A stretch of DNA of 64,000 bases from Vavraia culicis subsp. floridensis (Eukaryota; Microsporidia; Pleistophoridae). The stretch covers positions 1 to 64,000 of the forward strand of contig NW_007360621.1 of NCBI RefSeq assembly GCF_000192795.1, written 5' to 3'. The notes beneath the pieces are model-generated. The model did not search any database. It was not told the DNA's origin and worked only from the letters and a program-made list of their open reading frames with translations. The translations under genes were made by a program, and so were the position numbers. Shown here one piece after another: positions 9,863 through 20,059 of the stretch (position 1 is the stretch's first letter; each line of letters starts with the position of its first letter).

Positions 9863-11309
9863 GGCACTAGCACTGAACTTGAGGGATAAAGGATACGTAG
9901 TTGCAGTTTATAACAGGACAGGAAGTAGGACTAAGGAGTTTGAGGAGGAGTGTGAGCGGGAGGGTGAAACGATTAAAACTGGTGAAGAGGAGAGCAGAGC
10001 TGATGAGAGTGGCAATGATAGAACAGCTAGCGGCAGAGAAGCAAAAGATAAGGCTGGCAGCAACGAAGCGAATGCAAACGTAGCAGGCGATAAAACGGCA
10101 CAGAAGGGCTCGTTCATCTACACTTACGCAATCGATGAGTTCGTACGTTCCTTACAAGCACCAAGAAAGGTGCTCGCAATCATAAAGAGCGATGCAACCG
10201 ATGAACTGATGGCGCTCATGTCACCTCATCTATCTAAGGATGACTATTTTTTAGATTTCTCTAACAGTACGCCCGATGTAACTGAGTTGCGCTCGCGAAA
10301 TACTAACTACCATTATCTTGGCATAGGCATAAGCGGTGGCACAGAAGGTGCACGTAATAACGGTGGCCTGATGGTTGGGGGTCCGTCCAGTTCATATGCT
10401 GTTGTTCAGCCCATTCTCATGTCAATTTCAAACTCGGTTGGTTATTTTGGTGATAACGCAAGCGGACATTTCGTAAAGATGGTGCATAATGCCATTGAGT
10501 ATGCGCTGATGGGTGTGATAGCAGAGTTCTATGAGGTGTTGAACAAGTTGGGAAAGGAGGATTTGATGGCAAAGTGGAATGAGGAGACGAAAATGTACTT
10601 GGTTGACGCAGCACTGCAGGTGACCGGAAATGAAAGATTTGATAAAATTGAGGGGCGCGTGGAGATGAAGGGAACAGGCGCATGGGTGCTCAAGGAGATG
10701 AGCGGGCGGTGTAGAACGCTGCTGCTCAACAGTGCAATTGATCAGCGGATGAGCAGCATGCATGGCACCACGCATGGTGCACAAGATGGCAGTGGGCAGC
10801 AAGATAACACCGTTATCACCAAGGCCAAGTCAAAAGATACGACAGACAGTGATGCGCCAAGCGACAATGTGCTCGTTGCCAAGTCCAAGCTGAGCTTGAA
10901 GAAGGCATTCAAAATGATCTCTTTTTCTGCGCTCAGCGAGAAGTGCCTCAAAAATGCTTTCATATTCTGCCTCAAGATGTGCTACAAGGAAGGCCTGGAC
11001 ATCCTAAGAAACAACGGTACGTACAACATCAACGTAAAAGAGGCTGTCAGGGTGTGGAAGAAGGGATGCATCATACAGAGCGACATAATTGATGAGGAGA
11101 TCGATGCGAAGCACTGCAGGGACCTTAAAAAGGTCATTTTGTACGCGGTCAATAAAAACATAAGAATAGCGAACGCAAGCAATTGTTACTACAAGGAAAT
11201 GAGGGATGATCGACAGATAATGCTGTTGGCAGGGTTGAGAGACTACTTCGGTGCACATGGTGTGTATATTGACGGGGAATGGACGAACATCGAATGGCGA
11301 AAAAAGTAA
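9804..11309 (+). CDS. GND1: 6-phosphogluconate dehydrogenase, decarboxylating
   Basis: 501 residues, near the usual 470-490. It converts 6-phosphogluconate to ribulose 5-phosphate with NADPH production in the cytosolic pentose phosphate pathway. The nucleotide-binding motif LGVIGLAPMGRALALNL is at residues 10-26. The substrate loop reads FLDFSNSTPDVTELR, where the family has LDGGNS; GISGGTEGARNNGGLMVGG follows. The active-site segment GHFVKMVHNAIEY has catalytic Lys225 and substrate residues His228 and Asn229. The C-terminal LRDYFGAH matches the family tail. Two low-complexity insertions, near residues 40-95 (Glu/Arg/Ala-rich) and 310-350, interrupt the fold at loop positions and are not part of the standard enzyme. 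GG-to-FS replacement in the substrate loop is a notable divergence. Catalytic residues are intact, so activity is likely. Confidence 0.93.
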   Translation: MHTKNKQAQLGVIGLAPMGRALALNLRDKGYVVAVYNRTGSRTKEFEEECEREGETIKTGEEESRADESGNDRTASGREAKDKAGSNEANANVAGDKTAQKGSFIYTYAIDEFVRSLQAPRKVLAIIKSDATDELMALMSPHLSKDDYFLDFSNSTPDVTELRSRNTNYHYLGIGISGGTEGARNNGGLMVGGPSSSYAVVQPILMSISNSVGYFGDNASGHFVKMVHNAIEYALMGVIAEFYEVLNKLGKEDLMAKWNEETKMYLVDAALQVTGNERFDKIEGRVEMKGTGAWVLKEMSGRCRTLLLNSAIDQRMSSMHGTTHGAQDGSGQQDNTVITKAKSKDTTDSDAPSDNVLVAKSKLSLKKAFKMISFSALSEKCLKNAFIFCLKMCYKEGLDILRNNGTYNINVKEAVRVWKKGCIIQSDIIDEEIDAKHCRDLKKVILYAVNKNIRIANASNCYYKEMRDDRQIMLLAGLRDYFGAHGVYIDGEWTNIEWRKK

Positions 11310-12675
11310 AGTAAACGTTAATGCATGACCGTTTTGTACCTTTTTCTGTTCATGTGGTTGTCCATGGATCGTTTGCTACGGATAGCACCGAACTATGAAA
11401 CGAACGTTCGTGCTCTGCGGTCCTTGCCGTGCAATGAATGTTTTCTGGTAAGCAGCACCATTTTCACGTATTTTACGCTTCAGTTCTTCATGAGGAGAGC
11501 CGCAGTTACATCTCTTTGTGCACGTGCCATGATAGCGCTTTGATGTGCTGTCGTGCAATGCTTGTACTTAACAAGCACCTCACTGTACAATATAAGCTTC
11601 TTCCTCAGGAATACCGTATTGTTACTCAAAAGGATGGTGACGCGTAATAAACTTGTTTTTGTAGCACAGTAGAACAAACACCGCTGATCATGCTTTACCT
11701 GCAAAATCAAATTTATATTTATAGAGCATCTTGCATAAATAAATAAGATACGAAAATTTAAATACTGTAAACATTATTATGCGCATTAACAGGACAGAAT
11801 GGTTTGAAATTACGGAGCTATACCGTTTCTACGTGAAGAGGTTTCGAACATAAAGCGAAACGGCACGATTAATATGCCAGAAATTGAGATACTTATCTGC
11901 TACTCTCAATTCATTTTATGAACATATCCTGCATGTTCCTTCAAAACAGCAATTTCTTAACTTTTTTCTTTTCTCCATGTTTTATACCTTCTGAGTTCGT
12001 TTCTATCCTCTGTTACTTTTTTACCTATTTCTAACGCCAATCTGCCTTAACTATCCACAATTCGAACATTTATTTATCTCTTACTTCATTCTTACCTTCC
12101 CATAATACACCAATTCAAATCAACCATCTAATCCCGATCTACAAACAACAACGTACTAAACAGCACACTCCTCATCAAACATCATAATTTGTGCATCGAT
12201 CAGCAACCTGTACCTAATTTTCATCGCACCTCATATTTTGTATTTGTGCCCGTCCGTTCAGTGTTATTTTGTGATACCGGCGCATAAACAGAACGAATTA
12301 TTATTCTTTTGCTGTGATCATTGATCACACGGTTAAATTACATGCACTTAATTTAGAACCGCGTCATGCGCATAAAAACACGAATTGCAGCAGCACCACC
12401 ATCCTCAAAATGCCCGCCAATTTTCATCACAACGGGTGTACGTGCCAATAATGCACTCTTATTCTTCGAGTACGCTCGTTAACAAAGAACACACCGCATT
12501 GCAAACAATCCCTACCACGATATGATTGGGCACATTTCTGGAAATAAGGTATTTGACCGCTTTTCATGCACTCTTTGCTATTTTTTGATGCATTTCGTTT
12601 ATTTGCAGTAATTTTATCACATTTTTATTTAGGCTATCATTTGTTGCAGCCTCATCAGCCCCTTCCCAACAAAAA
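11310..12675. other. AT-rich intergenic region
   Basis: 1.37 kb between 6PGDH and the cytidylyltransferase, on average more AT-rich than the genes. A plus frame at 11325-11543 and minus frames at 11376-11710 have no coding character. No RNA gene or repeat array is seen. Confidence 0.6.
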
Positions 12676-13818
12676 ATGAAAAGTTTGAACATGGAAAGAA
12701 CAAAAAATTGTAAAGTAAGAGCTAAGAGTGCAATCGATGGGACGATGAGCGTGTGTGATAGAGAGCGCAGTGCTATCAATGCGCATAAGAATGGTAGTAA
12801 CGATGCTATCAATGCGCATAAGAATGGTAGTAACGATGCTATCAATGCGCATAAGAATGGTAGTAACGATGCTATCAATGCGCATAAGAACGGCATGAAC
12901 ATCAAAACTATCGATGAAAGGGTGGCCCATCCCAAAACTATCAACGATACGTGCAGCGCCACAGCCCAAAAAACTGGCAACACGGAGGACGCAGCACCCC
13001 CAAACGATGACATGATCCTCGCCAAGCCGTTCTACTTCAACAGCTCACAATTTGTATTCGAGGACCAAATTGAAGAGAAGTACTACCCCATCCCGAAGAA
13101 CAGACCTGTACGAATATACTGTGACGGAGTGTACGATCTGTTCCACTACGGCCACATGCGTTCACTAATGCAGGCCAAGCACCTCTTCCCTAACGTTCAC
13201 CTGCTGGTGGGCGTAACGAACGATTGCATAACACTGCAAAACAAGGGCTCGCTCGTGTTTAACGAGCATGAACGCACCGAGAGCGTGAGGCACTGCCGGT
13301 ATGTCGATGAGGTGATAGAAAATGCGCCGTGGTCGATCACGGGCACGTTTCTTGAGACACACCGCATTGATTATGTGTGCCATGATAATGTGCCGTATTC
13401 GTGCGCACACAGTGCGGATGTGTACGACAGTCTGAAACGGAGCAATAAATTTATACCGACCAGGAGAACGTTTGGCATAAGCACTACGAATATTATTACG
13501 AAGATTGTGAAGGACTACGATCTTTTCGTGCGTAGGCAGCTGGAGAAGGGGATCAATGCGGATGAGCTTAATTTGTCATTCTTTACGAAGGAGAGCATTA
13601 ACGTGAAGAACACGATCAAGAACATCGAGGCAGACCTGAAGAACGAGATTAAGGAGATAAGGGAGGAGCTGCGGATAGCACTGCTGTACTGGGAAAGGGT
13701 GAGCAATGAGATGATCAGCACGTTTAGTCACCGATTTGCACGCACTGTGAACGAGCACTCGCTGTTTAAGAAGATATTTAGGAAGATTATACTTATGATA
13801 GAGAGAAAGAGGAGATGA
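12676..13818 (+). CDS. PCT1: Choline-phosphate cytidylyltransferase (Kennedy pathway)
   Basis: 380 residues. The enzyme makes CDP-choline from CTP and phosphocholine, the rate-setting step of phosphatidylcholine synthesis, and normally binds membranes reversibly. The catalytic core starts at VRIYCDGVYDLFHYGHM, with the nucleotide-binding HYGH at residues 157-160. RTFGISTT at 264-271 is the second signature; the family normally has Glu where this has Phe266. DELNLSFF closes the core. A charged, helical tail (about residues 310-380) ending in basic residues could serve as the lipid-sensing helix. The N-terminus carries an 11-residue repeat, AINAHKNGSND, in about four copies before the core. A later ATG at 13012 (MILAKPFYF) would skip the repeats and still give a whole core, so the start is uncertain. 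Ethanolamine-phosphate cytidylyltransferase is less likely, as it has two catalytic domains. Confidence 0.92.
   Translation: MKSLNMERTKNCKVRAKSAIDGTMSVCDRERSAINAHKNGSNDAINAHKNGSNDAINAHKNGSNDAINAHKNGMNIKTIDERVAHPKTINDTCSATAQKTGNTEDAAPPNDDMILAKPFYFNSSQFVFEDQIEEKYYPIPKNRPVRIYCDGVYDLFHYGHMRSLMQAKHLFPNVHLLVGVTNDCITLQNKGSLVFNEHERTESVRHCRYVDEVIENAPWSITGTFLETHRIDYVCHDNVPYSCAHSADVYDSLKRSNKFIPTRRTFGISTTNIITKIVKDYDLFVRRQLEKGINADELNLSFFTKESINVKNTIKNIEADLKNEIKEIREELRIALLYWERVSNEMISTFSHRFARTVNEHSLFKKIFRKIILMIERKRR
12771..12896. repeat. 33-bp in-frame tandem repeat at the 5' end of PCT1
   Basis: Just under four copies of a 33-bp unit (GCTATCAATGCGCATAAGAA plus 13 more bases) encode the repeat AINAHKNGSND. 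The first three copies are nearly identical, implying recent expansion, and the period is a multiple of three. Confidence 0.9.
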
Positions 13819-15567
13819 GGAGAGGAAGAGGTGGAGAATGAGGAGGAGAATGAGGTGGAGAATGAGGTGGAGAATGAGGTGGAGAATGAGGTGGAGAATG
13901 AGGTGGAGAATGAGGTGGAGAATGAGGTGGAGAATGAGGTGGAGAATGAGGTGGAGAATGAGGTGGAGAATGAGGTGGAGAATGAGGTGGAGAATGAGGT
14001 GGAGAATGAGGTGGAGAATGAGGAGGAGATGAGAAGAATACGTGTATGGAATGAGGAATGAAAGGTACAAAGATAAATCGTACTAACAGCATTAATTGTA
14101 TTAGCAAGGAAGGACCAGAATGATTGCATTGAAGAAGGAATGAAACGGAAATGGGGATGAGATCATATTTTAAATTAAGGTGGGATGAATGGAATAGGAG
14201 GGTTGATGTGCAGCGTAGATAACAAATGTGGAAGATACCGCTACGTTGCGCTATATCAGAATTATAACCTGTCATACCACGTTATGTAAACACCATTTGT
14301 ACGTGGTAGTACCGCTATTTAAGGACACTTTACCTGATGTTGACAAGAAAATAATAATTTAGTAATTTACCTTACGGTAGAACGTGCTTTACACACCCGT
14401 GCTGCGCGCATTGCTTGGTGCAGGAATGCAACGGTGCTGGTTACGTTTTCAATTGGTAGAGAACTGTGAAGTACTTACCTGCCGTACGGGTAGAGAATGA
14501 TGTTAGTACGGTGTAATGTTTTGGAACGGGTACTGTTCGTTATTTTTTGTGGTACCATTCTGTGATCGTTGCTGACGGTGGTACGTTTGAGTGTGAGCTG
14601 CTCCGCAAGCGGTAATTGCTTTGCGTGCAGCTAATGGTTGAACGTAGGGGAAGGAGTGCTTGGTGAGGGAACGCTCGTGTGAAGGGCAAAATCGTGTGAA
14701 GAACGTTTTATAGGGAAGTGAGGAAAGAATGGTGGTTGGATAGAAAGTGAAAATGGCACAAATGATCAGATGATGATACGGCACATGGCACAAGCCTTGG
14801 GATAAACCGTACGTAATCACAAAATGACCGTTTATGGACCAACAACGAATAAAAGAAGTGCCATAATCACCGCTTTGCACGGTGCAAATGCGAACCTCAC
14901 CCCTCCTTTCAAAATATCGTGCTACAGAACGTAACGCTGCTCGTCTCGTTCAGGATGCAATGGCATTTAAAGATAGAAACACGTGGTGCAAGCAAAACGT
15001 ACCTAAACGGTGAAAATACATCGCGTAGTACCGTTAAAACGGGCTTAGCAATTAATTACCTTTAATTTAAAGCGTTTACCATCTTTAGGGGTGCATCGGT
15101 ACGGGTGAAATTGCTGCCTCCTCCTGTCAGCGTTAAATAACACATTTTGCTCAGGCAGCTGCTCTTCGCTTCAGAACGGTGTTCGTTGGTGGTTCGTAGG
15201 GACCGTACCAACGTGGCAATCTGGATGGAAGGGGCGTTGGACAAGGTACGGTCGTTTAAATAACAAATTACGGTGTGAGTACGAGAGCGTAACTTGTAAA
15301 CGATAACAGGGCATGTTATGGTGTAGTGAGCACATCATGCTGTTGCCGAACAATGTAACACGTATTACACCGTTAGCTGACCGTGCTCTACTCTAATGGT
15401 CTTACGGATGATCCTGCATCGTTGATGCTCTCGTGCTGATCATACCATACCGTGAACAGCAGTTCCAAACACACAGCTACGGTCAAAATCATTGCCAATC
15501 CCAAAGCTACGGTCAAACTCAGTCCAGCAGATCAAAATCATCGCCAATCCCAAAGCTACGATCAAAC
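13819..15567. other. Intergenic region between convergent PCT1 and MND1
   Basis: Begins with a 12-bp minisatellite. The rest (14030-15440) shows no supported gene: minus frames at 14503-14880 and 15062-15353 lack coding character. The MND1 3' repeats lie at its right end. Confidence 0.55.
13849..14016. repeat. 12-bp minisatellite, 14 perfect units
   Basis: Fourteen perfect copies of AATGAGGTGGAG, with degenerate units on both sides (about 13831-14030). It starts 30 bases after the PCT1 stop. Because the unit is a multiple of three and lacks stops in most phases, it creates long artefactual frames on both strands (ENEV or FSTS repeats), which I do not call as genes. Confidence 0.95.
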
Positions 15568-15610
15568 TCAGTCCAGCAGATCAAAATCATTGCCAATCCC
15601 AAAGCTACGA
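15497..15610. repeat. 49-bp tandem repeat covering the MND1 3' end
   Basis: Two full units starting with CAAACTCAGTCCAGCAGATC (at 15514 and 15563) plus partial copies on both sides, giving a period of 49 bp. The period is not a multiple of three, so copies lie in different phases relative to MND1, whose stop codon at 15568-15570 falls inside the second copy. Confidence 0.85.
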
Positions 15611-16131
15611 TTAAAATCATTTCCATCCATCCCATAGGTATCGCACACAAACCTTCTCAAAACGTACACATCCTCAGTTACCCGATTCACGCCATCTCTA
15701 ATTTCATCAACAACCGCCTTAGCGGTCCTGTACTGCTCCAAACTGAACGGCACATCTTCAAGCGCGCTCAGCTCCCTATACTCCCCAATCATATGCACCC
15801 TCTTGCCGTCGCATCTTTCGCTCTCAAGCTGCTGCTTCTGCTGCACTAGCCGCTGCCTATCGTGCTCCTTGATGTTCAGCTGGTTGGCGATCCGCTTGTA
15901 CTCGGTTGAGCTGTTGGGCGGTATCTGCCAGTAATACGTTGATATGCCAATCTTGTCCGATGTAATCATATTATCGTTTGATAGCTCCGTTATTAGGTCT
16001 TTAACGAGGTTGGAACGTACGCCTAGCTTAGATGACAGTTTTTCTAGCTCCTTGATGTTGTACACTGCGGTTGGATTGAATAGCGTGAGGATCTTTTCCT
16101 TTTTCTGTTCTTTGGTGGTTTGCTTTGCCAT
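15568..16131 (-). CDS. MND1: MND1-like meiotic recombination protein
   Basis: 187 residues, close to the 205-220 of fungal and animal Mnd1. Mnd1 forms a heterodimer with Hop2 that stimulates Dmc1/Rad51 strand invasion in meiosis. The N-terminus starts with a lysine-rich stretch and a winged-helix unit: ILTLFNPTAVYNIKELEKLS, then VKDLITELSNDNMI, then IGISTYYWQIP, which matches the family's strongest motif (IGxSxYYW). A coiled-coil region rich in Gln, Glu and Arg follows (about residues 75-130), then a helical segment with a second short coiled coil. The last 15 or so residues are encoded by a 49-bp tandem repeat, so the natural C-terminus may have been replaced or truncated. The ATG at 16131 is the only good start. 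Its partner Hop2 is not in the window. Confidence 0.88.
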   Translation of the reverse strand: MAKQTTKEQKKEKILTLFNPTAVYNIKELEKLSSKLGVRSNLVKDLITELSNDNMITSDKIGISTYYWQIPPNSSTEYKRIANQLNIKEHDRQRLVQQKQQLESERCDGKRVHMIGEYRELSALEDVPFSLEQYRTAKAVVDEIRDGVNRVTEDVYVLRRFVCDTYGMDGNDFNRSFGIGNDFDLLD

Positions 16132-16819
16132 TTTGAGGGGCTCTTCCGTTTTTGAAGGGTTGTTCGGTGTTTTTGTCTTGGCGGTGCCGTACGGTGCATT
16201 TGGGATGGAAAATGCTGCTCACATACGGTCATTCATTTGGATGCCGGTCTTTTCGTGGTACCAGGCATTCAGAGGTAGTACGTGTTAGAATGGTTTAGAA
16301 GAACTGAATGGTAACAAGCATGGGTGGGCATACAAGGCTTGAATGTTCGTCATGCCGGATAAATACGGCCGTTCATCGCACTGAGCACATTTAACGTGCT
16401 CGCCGTGTGAAACGGTTACATTACATGCGGTGACACATTCCTGTAAATATTCTTCATGACGATGCTTCCATTGGTGGCAAAGCACCATGTTCAAAGATTC
16501 GTTTCCTAACCTACCAGGGCTGTGCACTGCGATACGCCCTGTCACCGGAGTGAGCACAGCAATATTTGTGGACAGAAATGCATAAAATACGATGTGTGTT
16601 GGGGATGGGTAGATTGCGATGAATGCCTGTTCTAACCAAAAGGCTTGATACACGATACAAGAGCGAACTGAGTTACTGCCATGACATTCAATCAGGACCT
16701 TGAACATGAAGTGATTACGTACTTTTGGTTTGGTGTTAGCATGGCAGGTTCAAAATGGTTGTGAGATGAACATTTTTAGCATTTTCATGTATTTGTGTAT
16801 TCTTTTGCGCAGCGGATGC
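16132..16819. other. Intergenic region between MND1 and tRNA-Gln
   Basis: A minus frame at 16285-16707 (140 codons) has several Cys and His residues but no recognisable order or start signal. I consider it chance. Confidence 0.45.
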
Positions 16820-16891
16820 GGTCCTATGGTGTAGTGGTTATCACCTGAGTTTCTGGTACTCAAGACCCGAGTTCGATTCTCGGTGGGACCT
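16820..16891 (+). tRNA. tRNA-Gln(CTG)
   Basis: 72 nt and intronless. The acceptor stem GGTCCTA pairs with TGGGACC, followed by discriminator T as in yeast tRNA-Gln. The D arm contains GTGTAGTGGTTATCAC. The anticodon stem TGAGT/ACTCA encloses loop TTCTGGT, so the anticodon is CTG and reads CAG. The T stem CCGAG/CTCGG encloses TTCGATT. A TTTT run shortly downstream (16896-16899) can terminate RNA polymerase III. Confidence 0.95.
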
Positions 16892-16894
16892 TGC

Positions 16895-16957
16895 TTTTGA
16901 TGCAATACGGTGCTTGTCTTTGATGCAATACGATGCTTGTCTTTGATGCAATGCGAT
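16895..16957. repeat. Triplicated ~23-bp repeat after tRNA-Gln
   Basis: TTTGATGCAATACGATGCTT-type units occur three times in a row directly after the tRNA, with single-base differences. Confidence 0.75.
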
Positions 16958-18382
16958 GAGTCATGCTCTAAGGTACAGCTGTGAAACAACATCGGTTCAG
17001 CGATGGTGGTGTATTGCGATGCGCTATCCGTTGCTGGTGCTGTTCAGGGGTGGTATTTCACCTAATACCAGCACCAGCCGGTCCTTTGTATTGCTAAAAC
17101 TATCAATCGCAAGTGCACCTTCTTCAGCACGGGTACCTGCCATTAAATATCAAATTAAATTTGCAGCAAGAGGAGTGCGGTCAATACAGGCTACATACGA
17201 TGCCAGATACATTAAAGACCTGAACGCTTGGGAAGACTGGCGTAAGGGGCACACCGGCCATCAACAATTGTTAACGGGCACTGATCAGCCCTGGCAGGTG
17301 CTGCAATAAATGCTCTGGTACGGATGCGGTCTGTTACGTTGCTTTACCTGCAGTTACGCGGGTGCGTACCGAATACTTTCAAAAAATCATTTAATCAATG
17401 ATTGTTCGCGCTCTGGATCAGCAACGATGATCGAGCGTGCAGAAGAAACAGGGCAAAGCATCCTAGGATCGAATTCAAGGCGTGTTCAGGGCAGTTTTAT
17501 TTATTTCTTGGTTATTTCTGCGTTTGTCTGTTTCTGTCCTTCAAGCTGGATGCAATGTTTGAGCTGGCAATCTTTTTGAATACGCTGCGCTATCATTCGC
17601 GTTCGGTAGCAACGAAGGGAGAAGCTCTACCTGAGAGCATGTGCATCCTCGTTCGTAAAATCTTTGATGCTCCGGAGCGGAGCACTGCCACTATGAAGGT
17701 GCGTACAAATAGCAAACATAGGCAATCGCTTTCTGTTCACAGAACATCAACATGTGCCAGGATAAGGCACAGATCCTCAATCAAAAACATGCAAGTTATC
17801 GCGTGATAGATTCATGATCCGTACGTACGTGCTATTGGAACGAATGCCCTTTTTGTTTGTCACACTGCGGTAGGACTCGTACGCAACTGTTAAAAGTGCT
17901 AGAATCGAAATAATGCGGTAGCTCAGAACGAAAAAGGAATGCACAATGAATGTTCGGGTCTGTCCCTTTCAAACGAACACAATGCGCTTGGCAGTAATTT
18001 AGACCGTTAAAAACAACTAAAAGTGAACAAATCGCTCTTGTCGCACTACAAGGCAAAAACTGGATGGAACGAACGGCACAGCACTTCACACTGATGCTGT
18101 GACATTCGTTCTTCAACACATGCCCATTCCAACACACCACTCAAAACGGATGAAGATTTGAAGGCCGAAATGAACGTGCTGGGCGGTGGTGCAGTGCAGC
18201 CGTGTTCACGACCCGTAGTGCACGTGCGGTGGTGCAAAACAGTGATCCTCTCATGCTAACAACACACAAACCGTTCTTCTACAACACACAAACATAATTT
18301 ACTTAACATAAACCAAACAGCACCACTCCCGCGCAAGTTCTGCACTTTCACTGCTTTTTTCATAGAACGCCGTGCTTTTTGC
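16958..18382. other. Intergenic region after tRNA-Gln
   Basis: 1.4 kb. Plus frames at 16956-17309, 17310-17579 and 17402-17806 overlap each other, start without upstream signals and show no family features. I see no supported gene. Confidence 0.45.
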
Positions 18383-20059
18383 TCATCTCTTGACGAACAT
18401 ATGCCCAACATTTTGTTTGAAGTACAGGTAGATGAGCAGGGCCAAGACCAAAATTACGATGCTCACCGTGATAATGGAAAAATACTTTTTTAAGTGCTCA
18501 TCATCCGCATCGGTATCATCTACGCCATCGCTGCTGACAACGGTGGTGCTGTTGGGTGGCGGACCATCGCCGTCTCCCCCATCACATGCAACAGCACAGT
18601 CATCTTTGATCGAATACGGCACCCTCACCGTCTTTTCATTCCATTTATGGATCAGGTGCATGTTGCCCGATTCTAAACACTTTTCAGACACGTCATCAGC
18701 ATCGCTCGTGTCATCTTCTCCGGCACCCGATGAGTTCGTTTCCTTGTTGTCTGGCCCTTGCGCATTTTCTGGGGGTGGCCCTGGATCTACCGGCGGCCCA
18801 CCACTGCCATTCTGTTTTGGACTGGCAGACCCTGTGAACAAATTTTTGATTTTCTGCTTCGCCCAGTTCCACAGTCTTTTGAAGATACCGGGCCGCGGTG
18901 CATCGGTGCCTGCACCGCTGTTCCACCAGCCCGTAATTTTGTTCTTCGCACTGGACGCCATCCCGGTGGTAGCGTTACGTACTCTCACCATCTGTTTTTT
19001 TGAATAGTTGCAACCGCTGGCAAGTTTGTCCCAGGCATAGCTGCAGCCATCCGCTACTTTTCCTTTCACATGCGCATATCCGTCTCTCACGTAACCGAGC
19101 CAGCCACCAGAATTACCGCTGCTTCCTACCTCTGGTTCAGCGTCCTCTCCTAAGCTGCTGCCTTGCTCACCCGCAATCCTGTTCTTTAGGTTTGATGCAG
19201 CGTTTTTGATGCCGTTATAGCCGCTTGCTGCTTTTTGTTTCGCATACTCCCACCAACCGGAGCTTCCGTTGTTTGTGGCCGGGTCCGCTTCCATGTTCCC
19301 GATCGCTGAACCGTCACTGTGAACAGCCGAAGGATCTTCCAAATGGTCTTGGGCAGCAGGACGCGAATTACTGGCACCGTCATTGCCATTCAAACCGTTG
19401 TCGGTGCGCCCTGCAGCACCACCAAAACCCATAAAATGCCTGACAGATGAACTTACCGTGTTCAGAACTGATTTTGCACCGTTGTAGGATCGGCGCCAAA
19501 TGCTCTGCTGCGGACCGCTGTCCAAATCTTGACCCGCATCCTCAGCCGAGCGGTATGCGTTTGCATGGGAGTTCTGTGAGTGCGCCGGTCCGTGCTGCCG
19601 ATGATCAGGTGTTCCCGTGGCATCTTGTGAATTGCACGAATAGAACACGTCATCAGACATCACGGTGCTGTCCACGTCTGATGGCTCTGATGATCTACCG
19701 CTCGCATCATCATGCATGTCCGATTCGGAATAATTTCCGTTTTGGTGCATACGATCGGCATGAAAGGATGGTTTTTTTAGCTGAGGCACACATGCGACAT
19801 TAACCGGGTGTAAGTTGAGCGGAAAAACCAAATCGGTCATATAAAATGCTTTTGCGACAAGCAACAGCTCATTTTCTCCCATAAACACGGTGCCCAAGTG
19901 CAGCACCGAAAAGATCGACATCAGCAATTTCGCAATAATTTTGTTTCGAGGGGCGTTGTCCCGTCTTAACAACTCGCCGTTCGTGAGTGCTCCACCAACA
20001 ATTTTTTTACATCTGCATGATTTGTGTGTGCGAATCGGTTTTTCTCCGGTCTTTTCCAT
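18383..20059 (-). CDS. Lineage-specific C-terminally anchored membrane protein with amphipathic Trp/Lys segments
   Basis: 558 residues; no family recognised. A single strong membrane span lies at about 527-547 (SIITVSIVILVLALLIYLYF), leaving a tail of about ten residues. Residues 41-95 are hydrophobic. The middle is Ser/Asn/Gly/Asp-rich and disordered, but is punctuated by four segments that would fold as amphipathic helices: about 187-212, 269-297, 319-380 and 391-410. They share Trp or Trp-Trp at the start, then Tyr, Ala, Lys and Gly spacings (for example WWEYAKQKAASGYNG and LWNWAKQKIKNLF), suggesting internal duplication and membrane or lipid contact. A Pro/Gly linker and a cysteine-containing membrane-proximal region follow. 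The ATG at 20059 has a CCC 12 bases upstream; Met47 (19921) could instead start a signal peptide. It is probably an envelope, spore-wall or secretory-pathway protein, but the function is unknown. Confidence 0.7.
   Translation of the reverse strand: MEKTGEKPIRTHKSCRCKKIVGGALTNGELLRRDNAPRNKIIAKLLMSIFSVLHLGTVFMGENELLLVAKAFYMTDLVFPLNLHPVNVACVPQLKKPSFHADRMHQNGNYSESDMHDDASGRSSEPSDVDSTVMSDDVFYSCNSQDATGTPDHRQHGPAHSQNSHANAYRSAEDAGQDLDSGPQQSIWRRSYNGAKSVLNTVSSSVRHFMGFGGAAGRTDNGLNGNDGASNSRPAAQDHLEDPSAVHSDGSAIGNMEADPATNNGSSGWWEYAKQKAASGYNGIKNAASNLKNRIAGEQGSSLGEDAEPEVGSSGNSGGWLGYVRDGYAHVKGKVADGCSYAWDKLASGCNYSKKQMVRVRNATTGMASSAKNKITGWWNSGAGTDAPRPGIFKRLWNWAKQKIKNLFTGSASPKQNGSGGPPVDPGPPPENAQGPDNKETNSSGAGEDDTSDADDVSEKCLESGNMHLIHKWNEKTVRVPYSIKDDCAVACDGGDGDGPPPNSTTVVSSDGVDDTDADDEHLKKYFSIITVSIVILVLALLIYLYFKQNVGHMFVKR

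Noticed and set aside
13576..14275. Long minus-strand and plus-strand frames with ENEV, FSTS, ILHL or PPHS repeats
   Set aside because: They are all translations of the 12-bp minisatellite in different phases, some running into PCT1 antisense; no unique coding sequence.
16285..16707. 140-codon minus frame with several Cys/His
   Set aside because: No zinc-finger spacing, no start signal, composition like surrounding spacer.
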